64,000 nucleotides of DNA, from contig JBBILX010000009.1 of the NCBI GenBank assembly GCA_037444685.1, positions 86,589 through 150,588 of the forward strand. The letters are read 5' to 3'. The position numbers were made by a program, and so were the translations under genes. The notes beneath the pieces are model-generated. The model was given only the letters and a program-made list of their open reading frames with translations, was not told the DNA's origin and made no database searches. Origin of the DNA: UBA964 sp037444685 (GTDB lineage Bacteria; Pseudomonadota; Gammaproteobacteria; Steroidobacterales; Steroidobacteraceae). Position 1 is the first letter of the stretch, and every line of letters begins with the position of its first letter. Of this stretch, positions 35,173-42,964 are shown in pieces.

Positions 35173-36294
35173 GTGTCCCCGCAGCGAGAGGCCCGGCCGC
35201 ACGGGCTCTTTCCCGAGCGTGCGCCCGACGAGCGGGCGCGGCAGGCATTCCTCGTCGAGCTGAAGGCCGCCATCGTCCGCGATCTGCGCCCGCGAATCCG
35301 TGCCGAATTCGAGGCTGCCGGGGGTAGCGCGGCGACCTCTGACGCGACGGCGGCCGAGCTGATCGGCTCGCTGCCGGCATACCGCTGGTACAGCGCTCTG
35401 GCGCGCGCGCAACACGAGCTGTACGTCGACAGCACCGCCGAGTGCGTCGAGCGCCAGGCCGAGAACCTGCGCGACGCCGCGCGCGCGGTCCGGGCGCGAG
35501 CCCGGCTCGGTTCCTTGCTGCTCGACCCGACGGTCGAGGCGCCGATCTACCAGAGGACCGTGGACATCCACTGCGTGCCCGGTGGCTACAACCTCGAGCT
35601 GATGCAGGACGACGTCTATGCCGCGGCGCGCTACGAGCTCGGCATCACGCTGTATACCCTCGGAGGGCACGGGGCGCTCAACGACTCGAAGGGCCGGACC
35701 GGCGTGGCGTTCCTGAAGCAGCGCTTTGCGGAGCTCGAGCCCCGTCACATCCTCGATCTGGGCTGCACCTGTGGCAACTCGACGCTGCCTTACGTCGACG
35801 GCTTCCCGTCAGCCTCGGTCAGCGCAGTCGACGTCAGCGCACCGGCGCTGCGTTACGCGCACGCGCGCAGTGAGCTGCTCGAACGTGCCGTCCACTATCG
35901 GCAGGCCAATGCCGAGGCGCTGCCCTGGGCCGACCGCAGTTTCGACGTCGTGGTCTCGCACATCCTGCTGCACGAAACTTCGCGCCAGGCGCTGGCGCGG
36001 ATCTTCGCCGAGTGCCACCGGGTGCTGAGGCCGGGCGGAGTGATGCTCCACGTCGATGTGCCGGTGCGCAACCGCGATCTCGACGCATTCGATCGCGTGA
36101 TGGCCGACTGGGAGACCGAGAACAACAACGAGCCGTTCTGGCGCGGGCTGCACGCGCTGGACCTGCACGGCATGGCCGTCGCGGCGGGTTTCGCCGGCGA
36201 GAGCATTTTCGATGAGTACTTCGACGCCGGTCATCGCGCGTTCATCAATCACCGCCCGTGGTGGGTATTCGGCGCCCGAAAGGACTGGGCATGA
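35173..36294 (+). CDS. Class I SAM methyltransferase with long N-terminal domain (cassette B)
   Basis: 373 aa, paralogous along its whole length to the 23506 gene. Motif I is ILDLGCTCGNSTLP at about residue 193; SAVDVSAPALRYAHARSELL and DVVVSHILLHETSRQ follow. The N-terminal helical domain shares YRWYSALARAQHEL and NDSKGRTG with cassette A. GTG start at 35173, 6 nt after GAGGA and 9 nt after the aldehyde dehydrogenase stop. Its stop overlaps the small-protein start (ATGA). Substrate unknown; the divergence from cassette A suggests a different one. Confidence 0.85.
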   Translation: MSPQREARPHGLFPERAPDERARQAFLVELKAAIVRDLRPRIRAEFEAAGGSAATSDATAAELIGSLPAYRWYSALARAQHELYVDSTAECVERQAENLRDAARAVRARARLGSLLLDPTVEAPIYQRTVDIHCVPGGYNLELMQDDVYAAARYELGITLYTLGGHGALNDSKGRTGVAFLKQRFAELEPRHILDLGCTCGNSTLPYVDGFPSASVSAVDVSAPALRYAHARSELLERAVHYRQANAEALPWADRSFDVVVSHILLHETSRQALARIFAECHRVLRPGGVMLHVDVPVRNRDLDAFDRVMADWETENNNEPFWRGLHALDLHGMAVAAGFAGESIFDEYFDAGHRAFINHRPWWVFGARKDWA

Positions 36295-36626
36295 GCGAGG
36301 AATCGAAGCGCCGCCCGCGCGTGCCGGCAGGAGCCCGGCCGGTCTTCCTCGGCGATGGGACCTCGGAGACGCTGCTCGGAATGCTACTGGCGCTCGCCAC
36401 CGAGGTGTCTGCACTGGCGGATGAGCTCGACGATCTGCGCGAGGAGCTGACGCGGCTGCGGGGCGACGCGACAGCGCCTCCGGAGGAGACGGAGCGGCGC
36501 CGCGCGGCGCGGCGTCGGGCGATGATCGATCGCCTGCTCCGGATCGTCCACGAGGAGCTCGGCAGCCCAGCGAACGAACGGCGCAATGCCGCCTATCGCG
36601 AGTTCGTCGAGCAGTTGTCACGCTGA
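36291..36626 (+). CDS. Small helical protein (cassette B), family not recognised
   Basis: 111 aa. A basic N-terminus (RRPRVPAGARPVFLGDG) is followed by a helix (LALATEVSALADELDDLREEL) with coiled-coil character, an Arg/Glu-rich stretch and RLLRIVHEELGSPANERR. It is a paralogue of the 24650 product with the same place in its cassette. The ATG at 36291 overlaps the methyltransferase stop by 4 nt, pointing to coupled expression with it. Confidence 0.75.
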   Translation: MSEESKRRPRVPAGARPVFLGDGTSETLLGMLLALATEVSALADELDDLREELTRLRGDATAPPEETERRRAARRRAMIDRLLRIVHEELGSPANERRNAAYREFVEQLSR

Positions 36627-36643
36627 CAGGGAGTAGTGAGCCG

Positions 36644-37783
36644 ATGCTGATCAACCTCTGGTATGTCGCCTGCTTCGTCGACGAGGTGCCCGACGGCGCG
36701 CCGCTCGCCGTCCGGATGCTCGGCCAGGACTTCGCGATCTGGCGCACGGCCGACCGCGGGTTTGCCTGTGTCAGCGCCATCTGCATTCACCGCGGCGGGG
36801 CGCTCGGCCGCGGCGCGGTGCGCGATGGTCAGATCGCCTGTCCCTATCACGGCTGGCAGTTCGGGGCGGACGGACGCTGCACGAAGATCCCCTCGCTCGG
36901 GGACGGAGCGACGATTCCCGCGCGTGCACGCGTCGATGCCTATCCGCTTCAGGTCAAGTATGGGATGGTCTGGGTGTTTCTTGGCGACCTGCCCGAACGC
37001 GAGCGGCCGCCGCTGCCGGACTGTTTCGACGGGTTCTATGGTGCGCCAGGCTGGCGGACGATACAGGGCCGGTTCGACTACAAGGCCAACTGGCAGCGCG
37101 TCACCGAGAATGGTCTCGACACCGCGCACGTGCATTTCGTCCATCCCGCCTTCGGCAATCCGGAGGCGGCGGTCGTCGAGGATGCGCCTGTTCGCGACCT
37201 GCCCTGGGGAGCGGCGAGCGGCCACACGTTTACCTCCTCCGAGAAGACCGAGAAGACAGGGGCGCTCGGCGCTGCGCTGCGCGAGACCGGCGCCGCGCCG
37301 CAGGGCCGACGCAAGCCGCAGAGCGAGATCCAGTTCCACATGTCGGGGCTCACGGTCATGATTCACCAGAAGATCACGCCGCAGATCAGCCAGGTGATCT
37401 TCTCGTGCAAGACGCCGGTATCGCCGACCGAGACGACGACCTTCTGGATCCAGGCTCGCAATTACAAGCTTGAGCCCGAGCACGACGAGGAACGTCGGAA
37501 GGGCATCATCACCGTCTACGAGCAGGACGCCGGCATCGTCGAGTACCTGACACCCGAGTTCGTGCCCTCCGGCATGGCCGACGAACTGTCGGTCGTGTCG
37601 GACCGCCTGCCAGTCCGCTTCCGGACCATGGTCAAGGAGCTCGCCCAGAGGGGCTGGGAGATCGACTCGCGCCGTCTCGCGGAGCCGAACGACGGGCCAG
37701 CCCGCGTGATTCCCTGTCCCGCGCGCCGCGAGTCGCAGGCCTGGGTCTTCGAGCCAGTGCCGTTGCGGGGCGGCGGCGGCTGA
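36644..37783 (+). CDS. Rieske non-haem iron oxygenase, alpha subunit type (cassette B)
   Basis: 379 aa, paralogue of the 25055 gene. Rieske ligands Cys47, His49, Cys66, His69 (CIHRG ... CPYHGW) and Asp159-x2-His162-x4-His167 (LDTAHVHFVH) are at exactly the same residue numbers. Compared with cassette A it has extra sequence near residues 190-230 (SGHTFTSSEKTEKTG) and a changed middle, so its substrate pocket probably differs. ATG at 36644 after AGGGAG. No electron-transfer partner gene is adjacent. Confidence 0.88.
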   Translation: MLINLWYVACFVDEVPDGAPLAVRMLGQDFAIWRTADRGFACVSAICIHRGGALGRGAVRDGQIACPYHGWQFGADGRCTKIPSLGDGATIPARARVDAYPLQVKYGMVWVFLGDLPERERPPLPDCFDGFYGAPGWRTIQGRFDYKANWQRVTENGLDTAHVHFVHPAFGNPEAAVVEDAPVRDLPWGAASGHTFTSSEKTEKTGALGAALRETGAAPQGRRKPQSEIQFHMSGLTVMIHQKITPQISQVIFSCKTPVSPTETTTFWIQARNYKLEPEHDEERRKGIITVYEQDAGIVEYLTPEFVPSGMADELSVVSDRLPVRFRTMVKELAQRGWEIDSRRLAEPNDGPARVIPCPARRESQAWVFEPVPLRGGGG

Positions 37784-37805
37784 AAGCACTTGCCGGCGGC
37801 GACAA

Positions 37806-37824
37806 GTTGTAATATTGCTATGAC
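37806..37824 (-). promoter_or_regulatory. Island operator copy 3 (19-bp dyad, inverted)
   Basis: Read on the minus strand it is GTCATAGCAATATTACAAC, matching copies 1 and 2 at most positions. It lies 34 nt upstream of the TonB-receptor ATG. On the plus strand TTGCCG at 37790 precedes it, but the spacing to TAATAT or TATGAC is not standard, so the promoter itself is uncertain. Confidence 0.6.
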
Positions 37825-37857
37825 AAGCGGCCGGGTGGCCGAACGGGGGTGAGAGTC

Positions 37858-40254
37858 ATGAAGCGCTATTCCGTCCTCGCGAGCTGTGCGGCGACGACGT
37901 TCCTGTGCGGGCCTGTTGCGGTCCGTGCCGATGCCGCCGCCGAAGTCGGCAGCCTCGACGAGGTGGTCGTCACGGCACGCAAGGTCGAAGAGCGGCTCCT
38001 CGAAGTGCCGCTGACCATCACGGCGTTCTCGAGCCAGGACCTCGAGCAGGCCGGAGCGACGAGCATTCGCGACCTCGCGGTGGCGACGCCCGGACTGTTC
38101 ATCAGCTCGGCCCAGGGCAGCCGCAGCGCAGATCGCATTGCCTTGCGCGGCGTCACTGCAGTGGCCGGAACAGCCGGCTTCGTCGGCATCTATCTCGATG
38201 GTGTCTACGTGCCGTCCAGCCTCGCGCAGGGCCTCGAGGTCTCGAACGTCGAGCGGATCGAGGTCCTCAAGGGGCCGCAGAGCGCGCTGTTCGGCCGTGC
38301 GACGCTTTCCGGCGCGATCAACTACGTGACGCGCCGGCCCGGCGACGAATGGGAAGGCCAGGCCCGGGCGTCTTTCGGTGAGTTCAGCCAGTACGACCTC
38401 TCGGCGAGCGCGAGCGGTCCGATCTCCGACACGTTCAGCCTGCTGGTCGGCGCGCGCAAGTACTCGCGCGACTCGATGTTCTTCAACCAGCTCACGCAGA
38501 CCGAGGACGTCGGCGGCCAGTCGTCGCAGAGCGCGACGCTGGGTCTGCGCTGGCGACCGACCGAGAGTTTCGACGCCTACCTGCGCGTGCTGCTGTCCAA
38601 TGACGACGACGAGGCGCCGGGCGTCTACCTGCAGAACTCGCTGTTCAACAACTGCCTGCGGCAGACGCCGACCGGGATCCCTACCTATTTCTGCGGCGAG
38701 GCGCTCCCGAACCCGAATGCGATCCGGCTCGTGACCAACAACGCGGCCGTGCCGGCACCGTTCCGCGGCACCTTCCAGGACGACGGCAAGTCGGGACTCG
38801 ACCGCGATTCCGGCCGCGCGGCGCTGACGCTCGAGTGGGATCTCGGCAACGTGCTGCTCACGTCGATCACGGGCTACGGGCGTGACAAGATCCGCGATGC
38901 GACGGACCTGACGACGCGCGCAGCATTCGCTTACGGTCCTTCGGTCGGCCTGCCGTCGATCACGTTCGACCGCGACGTCCGCTTCAAGGACTGGTCGCAG
39001 GAACTGCGCGCGACATTCCCGGGCGAAGGCCGCTGGTCGGGTCTCGTCGGTGCCTATTACTACGACGAGAGTCGCACCGAGGCGCTGCCGTATCGGACCG
39101 GCCCCGCTTCGTTTGCCGGCGAGCGTACGGCAACGAACTACGCGCTGTTCGGCCGCCTGCAGTTCGATCCAAGCGACCGCCTGTCGCTGGCCGTCGAAGG
39201 GCGTTGGCAGAACGACGAGATCCAGCTCCTCAACAAGTTCCTGACCAACAACATCGACATCACGGTCGAGACGGAGAGTTTCCTGCCGCGGTTCACGGCC
39301 GATTACGAGATCGCCGAGGACCTGATGGTCTACGCGGTGGCCTCGAAGGGCACGAAGCCGGCCAGCATCAACACGGCGCCGGAGCTCGCCAACTGCCCGG
39401 AGCGGCAGAAGACGAGCGAGGAGGAGGCCAAGAACTACGAGCTCGGCCTCAAGGGACGCCTGTTCGATCGTCGCGTGACCTTCCAGGCCGCGGTCTACCA
39501 GATCGACTGGTCCGAGCAGGAATACGCCGGCGTGCTGCAGCCGGGCGAGTGCGGCGGCAACACCCAGCTGATCCGCCTCACCGTCAACGCCGGCGAGACC
39601 AAGATCAAGGGCATGGAGCTCGAGGCGACGGCCGTCGTGATCCCGGACTGGTTCGACGTGCGGCTCGCATATTCGATCAACGACACTCAGATCGAGGTTG
39701 GTCGCGCGACGACGGCCACCGAGGCGCTCGAGGGCATCCTTGCCTACGGCACCTCAGGCTTCACGCCGATCTGCCAGGCCGTAGCGGTCGGCATGGGCAC
39801 GCAGAGCATCTACTGCCCGGCTGCGCCAGCGGGGCAGGTCAACACGCTGCAGGGCGGCGAGTTCCGGGGCCTCGATACCAGCCTGCCGGCCCAGGCCGAG
39901 TACCTCTTCAGCCTCACGGGTAACCTCGGGCACGCGATCGGCGACAGCGGCTTCGACTGGTTCCTGCGCGCGGACTATTCGCGGGCCAGCAAGCAGTACG
40001 AGAGCATCTACAATCTCGCCTACATCGGTCCGCGCAACAACCTGAACCTGCGCCTCGGCATCCGCAGCGAGAACTTCGAGGCCGCGCTCTGGGGTCGCAA
40101 CGTCACCGATGACGACACGCCGACGGCCATCATCCGCTCGATCGCGTTCGCCGACGACGACGGCACCGGGCCGCGCACCGCCAACTCGCGCGCCTACTCG
40201 CTGTACCTTGCCGATCCGCGCATGTATGGCCTGAGCCTGAGCTACAAGTTCTAG
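37858..40254 (+). CDS. TonB-dependent outer-membrane receptor
   Basis: About 798 aa. An N-terminal signal peptide (KRYSVLASCAATTFLCGPVAVRA) is followed by a TonB-box-like SLDEVVVTARK and the plug domain (TSIRDLAVATPGLFIS, RIEVLKGPQSALFGRATLSG). A 22-strand barrel then ends in the aromatic SLSYKF. The style is that of the large receptor family of sphingomonads and Steroidobacter-like bacteria that import many organic compounds, not only siderophores. The ATG at 37858 is preferred (GGGGGTG 6 nt upstream) over the GTG at 37849. Operator copy 3 is upstream and a cupin gene follows 8 nt downstream. Confidence 0.93.
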   Translation: MKRYSVLASCAATTFLCGPVAVRADAAAEVGSLDEVVVTARKVEERLLEVPLTITAFSSQDLEQAGATSIRDLAVATPGLFISSAQGSRSADRIALRGVTAVAGTAGFVGIYLDGVYVPSSLAQGLEVSNVERIEVLKGPQSALFGRATLSGAINYVTRRPGDEWEGQARASFGEFSQYDLSASASGPISDTFSLLVGARKYSRDSMFFNQLTQTEDVGGQSSQSATLGLRWRPTESFDAYLRVLLSNDDDEAPGVYLQNSLFNNCLRQTPTGIPTYFCGEALPNPNAIRLVTNNAAVPAPFRGTFQDDGKSGLDRDSGRAALTLEWDLGNVLLTSITGYGRDKIRDATDLTTRAAFAYGPSVGLPSITFDRDVRFKDWSQELRATFPGEGRWSGLVGAYYYDESRTEALPYRTGPASFAGERTATNYALFGRLQFDPSDRLSLAVEGRWQNDEIQLLNKFLTNNIDITVETESFLPRFTADYEIAEDLMVYAVASKGTKPASINTAPELANCPERQKTSEEEAKNYELGLKGRLFDRRVTFQAAVYQIDWSEQEYAGVLQPGECGGNTQLIRLTVNAGETKIKGMELEATAVVIPDWFDVRLAYSINDTQIEVGRATTATEALEGILAYGTSGFTPICQAVAVGMGTQSIYCPAAPAGQVNTLQGGEFRGLDTSLPAQAEYLFSLTGNLGHAIGDSGFDWFLRADYSRASKQYESIYNLAYIGPRNNLNLRLGIRSENFEAALWGRNVTDDDTPTAIIRSIAFADDDGTGPRTANSRAYSLYLADPRMYGLSLSYKF

Positions 40255-40262
40255 GCATAGGC

Positions 40263-41201
40263 ATGGCGCGGCCGCACATCGAGCCGTACGACGAGCGTGA
40301 GGTGCCTTTCCGGCGCCTCACGCTCCCCGGTTTCCCGAAGGGCGTGCACTACAAGACCCTGAGCCTCGACACCGACAGCGGCGCCTGCTCACTCGTCGTG
40401 CGCCTCGAGAGCGGCTGGCGCCGTCCGGCCGGCTTCAGTTACTCGGAGATGGAACTGTTCGTGCTCGACGGCGAGATCCGGGCCGGCGAGCAGGGCTGGG
40501 GGCCTGGCCGGTATCTCTGGGTGCCGGCGGGCGTGGCGCTGCCGGCCATGCACGTGCCGAGATCGGCCCGGGCACTGCTGTTCTACAACTACGGCGAGCC
40601 GAGCTTCGAGGCCTCCGACAGCGATCATCCGGCGGCTGCGCGCGAGGGTCTTGTCAGCGTCGACGCCTACGAGGACCTGAGCTGGAAATTCGGTACGAAG
40701 AACCCGGCCGTCGCTCCCGGCTGCATGTCCAAGGTCCTGCGCGCCGATCCGGTCTCGAAGGCGTACACGTTCCTCTACTGCATGACGCCGAACTTCTGGC
40801 AGGACAACATCTCGTATCACGACTGTGCAGAGGAGAGCTATCACGTCTGGGGCACGTCGTGGATGATGCAGTTCGGCTTTCTGCCGACGGGCGGCTATTT
40901 TTGGCGACCGCCGTACATCAACCACGGTGCCTTCGCGAGCGATCACGGTTGCATCGCGCGCGGCCGCACCGACTGCGACCTCGTCAATTACTTCCACTTC
41001 AATCCGTGGACGAATACCGAGGAGAGCGCGCAGCGGGTCGCCAACCGGTTGCGCGTTGAGAAACCGCCGCTCTGTGAATGGGTGCGCAACGAGGACGGCC
41101 ACAATCACCCTTCGACTCATGCGCATGCGGACGGTACGGTGCACACGCATGCCCACGACGGTCGGCATGAGCACAGCCGCCGCCGAGCGAGCCGGCGTTG
41201 A
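40263..41201 (+). CDS. Cupin-like protein with histidine-rich C-terminal tail
   Basis: 312 aa. The first 120 residues look like a cupin barrel (FSYSEMELFVLDGEIRAGEQ then GRYLWVPAGVALPAMHVP). A second related half follows (ESYHVWGTSWMMQFGFLPTGGYFWRPPYINHG), suggesting a bicupin. Residues 280-304 hold nine histidines (HNHPSTHAHADG, then HTHAHDGRHEH), a likely metal-binding or metal-storage tail. A role as a metal-dependent oxygenase, lyase or hydrolase is possible but not shown. Translated just after the TonB receptor (8-nt gap), so probably in the same operon. Confidence 0.7.
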   Translation: MARPHIEPYDEREVPFRRLTLPGFPKGVHYKTLSLDTDSGACSLVVRLESGWRRPAGFSYSEMELFVLDGEIRAGEQGWGPGRYLWVPAGVALPAMHVPRSARALLFYNYGEPSFEASDSDHPAAAREGLVSVDAYEDLSWKFGTKNPAVAPGCMSKVLRADPVSKAYTFLYCMTPNFWQDNISYHDCAEESYHVWGTSWMMQFGFLPTGGYFWRPPYINHGAFASDHGCIARGRTDCDLVNYFHFNPWTNTEESAQRVANRLRVEKPPLCEWVRNEDGHNHPSTHAHADGTVHTHAHDGRHEHSRRRASRR

Positions 41202-41226
41202 GGCGCTGAGCGCGATTTGATACCCT

Positions 41227-41256
41227 GACGACCCGTCGCGCTGACGGGGCATCGTC
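41227..41256 (+). promoter_or_regulatory. Hairpin between the island and pyrG
   Basis: GACGA (41227-41231) and CCCGTC (41232-41237) pair with GACGGG (41243-41248) and TCGTC (41252-41256), with a GCGCT loop and a 3-nt bulge. No T-run follows, so it is either a weak terminator for the cupin transcript or leader structure for pyrG, which starts 38 nt later. Confidence 0.5.
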
Positions 41257-41293
41257 CAGATGTCCCTGGCGTCTCACCAGCGGCGGGTCCTTG

Positions 41294-42964
41294 ATGCCTC
41301 GATTCGTGTTCGTCACCGGTGGCGTCGTTTCCTCTTTGGGGAAAGGCATCGCCTCCGCCTCGCTCGGCGCGATTCTCGAGGCACGCGGCCTCAAGGTCGC
41401 CATGGTCAAGCTCGACCCCTACATCAACGTCGACCCGGGCACCATGAGCCCGTTCCAGCACGGCGAGGTGTTCGTGACCGAGGACGGCACCGAGACCGAT
41501 CTCGACCTCGGGCACTACGAGCGCTTCGTCCGGACGACCACCGGCCGGCACAGCAACTTCACGACCGGACGCATCTACGAACGCGTGATCGCCAAAGAGC
41601 GGCGCGGCGACTACCTCGGCGCCACGGTCCAGGTGATCCCGCACATCACCGACGAGATCAAGCGCAGCATCGTGCTCGGCGCCGGCGATGCCGACGTCTG
41701 CATGGTCGAGATCGGCGGCACGGTCGGTGACATCGAATCGCTGCCGTTCCTCGAGGCGATTCGACAGCTCGGCGTCGAGCTCGGTCGCAACAACTGCGTC
41801 TACATGCACCTGACCCTCGTGCCCGTGGTCGGCGGGTCAGGCGAGATCAAGACCAAGCCAACCCAGCACTCGGTCAAGGAACTGCGCGGCATCGGCATCC
41901 AGCCGGACGTGCTGCTTTGCCGTGCGCAGCACCCGCTGCCGGTCGAGCAGCGCCGCAAGATCGCCTTGTTCACCAATGTCGAGGAGCGCGCGGTCATCTC
42001 CGCGGTCGACGCCGACGACATCTACAAGATCCCCATCCTGCTGCACGAGCAAGGTCTCGACGACATCATCGTCGACAAGCTGCGCCTCGACGTCCCGCCG
42101 ACCGATCTCAGCGAGTGGCGCCGCGTCGTCCACGCCAAGGCCAATCCCGATGGCCAGATCGATGTCGCGATGGTCGGCAAATACGTGCAGATCAGGGACT
42201 CCTACATCTCGCTCAACGAGGCGCTGGTCCACGGCGGCATCCGGACCCGCACCCGCGTCAACATCCATTACATCGAATCGACCGACATCGAAACGGGCGG
42301 CACGCACTGCCTGAAGGGCATGGACGCCATCCTCGTGCCCGGCGGCTTCGGCGAACGCGGAATCGAGGGCAAGATCCAGGCCGTGAGGTATGCGCGCGAG
42401 AGCGGAATTCCGTACCTCGGCATCTGCCTCGGCATGCAACTGGCCGTGATCGAGTACGGTCGCCACGTGCTCGGCCTCGAGGGAGCCAACAGCACGGAAT
42501 TCAATCGCGCGGCTGCCCATCCGGTGATTGCGCTGATCACCGAGTGGCAGGACGCGGCGCGCGGCGCGCAGTCCCGCGACGAGGCCTCGGCCAAGGGCGG
42601 CACGATGCGCCTCGGCGCTCAGCGCGTGCTGCTCGCCGCAGGGTCGCTGGCGCGCCGCCTGTACGGCGCCGCCGAGATCTCCGAGCGGCACCGGCACCGC
42701 TACGAGTTCAACAATCGCTACCTCGGCCGCTATCGCGAAGGCGGCATGCTGATGTCCGGCTTCTCGCCCGACGGCCTGGTCGAGATCGTCGAGCTGCCGG
42801 GTCATCCGTGGTTCCTCGCGACGCAGTTCCACCCCGAGTTCAAGTCGACGCCGCGCGATGGACATCCGCTGTTTGCGGGCTTCGTGCAGGCGGCGCGCGA
42901 GCATCGTGCGGCACAGGCCTCGGCGGCACTGACCTCGCGCCCTGCCGAGAGAGCCGCCCTGTGA
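41294..42964 (+). CDS. pyrG: CTP synthase
   Basis: Aminates UTP to CTP using glutamine. It is 556 aa. The N-terminal synthetase domain has FVTGGVVSSLGKG (P-loop) and VDPGTMSPFQHGEVFVTEDG. The C-terminal class I glutamine amidotransferase domain has the nucleophile Cys in LGICLGMQLAVIEYGR and the His/Glu pair in FHPEFKS. The ATG at 41294 (MPRFVFVTGG) is chosen over the TTG one codon earlier. It resumes the core order pyrG-kdsA-eno after the island. Confidence 0.97.
   Translation: MPRFVFVTGGVVSSLGKGIASASLGAILEARGLKVAMVKLDPYINVDPGTMSPFQHGEVFVTEDGTETDLDLGHYERFVRTTTGRHSNFTTGRIYERVIAKERRGDYLGATVQVIPHITDEIKRSIVLGAGDADVCMVEIGGTVGDIESLPFLEAIRQLGVELGRNNCVYMHLTLVPVVGGSGEIKTKPTQHSVKELRGIGIQPDVLLCRAQHPLPVEQRRKIALFTNVEERAVISAVDADDIYKIPILLHEQGLDDIIVDKLRLDVPPTDLSEWRRVVHAKANPDGQIDVAMVGKYVQIRDSYISLNEALVHGGIRTRTRVNIHYIESTDIETGGTHCLKGMDAILVPGGFGERGIEGKIQAVRYARESGIPYLGICLGMQLAVIEYGRHVLGLEGANSTEFNRAAAHPVIALITEWQDAARGAQSRDEASAKGGTMRLGAQRVLLAAGSLARRLYGAAEISERHRHRYEFNNRYLGRYREGGMLMSGFSPDGLVEIVELPGHPWFLATQFHPEFKSTPRDGHPLFAGFVQAAREHRAAQASAALTSRPAERAAL

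Noticed and set aside
21758..41220. RiPP or peptide natural-product cluster interpretation
   Set aside because: A diiron oxidase, methyltransferases and a peptide-type importer made this tempting, but no short precursor peptide with a leader/core pattern, no cyclodehydratase and no lanthipeptide or radical-SAM gene is present.
21758..41220. Recent mobile insertion
   Set aside because: No integrase, transposase, tRNA end, direct repeat or composition shift was seen at either edge.
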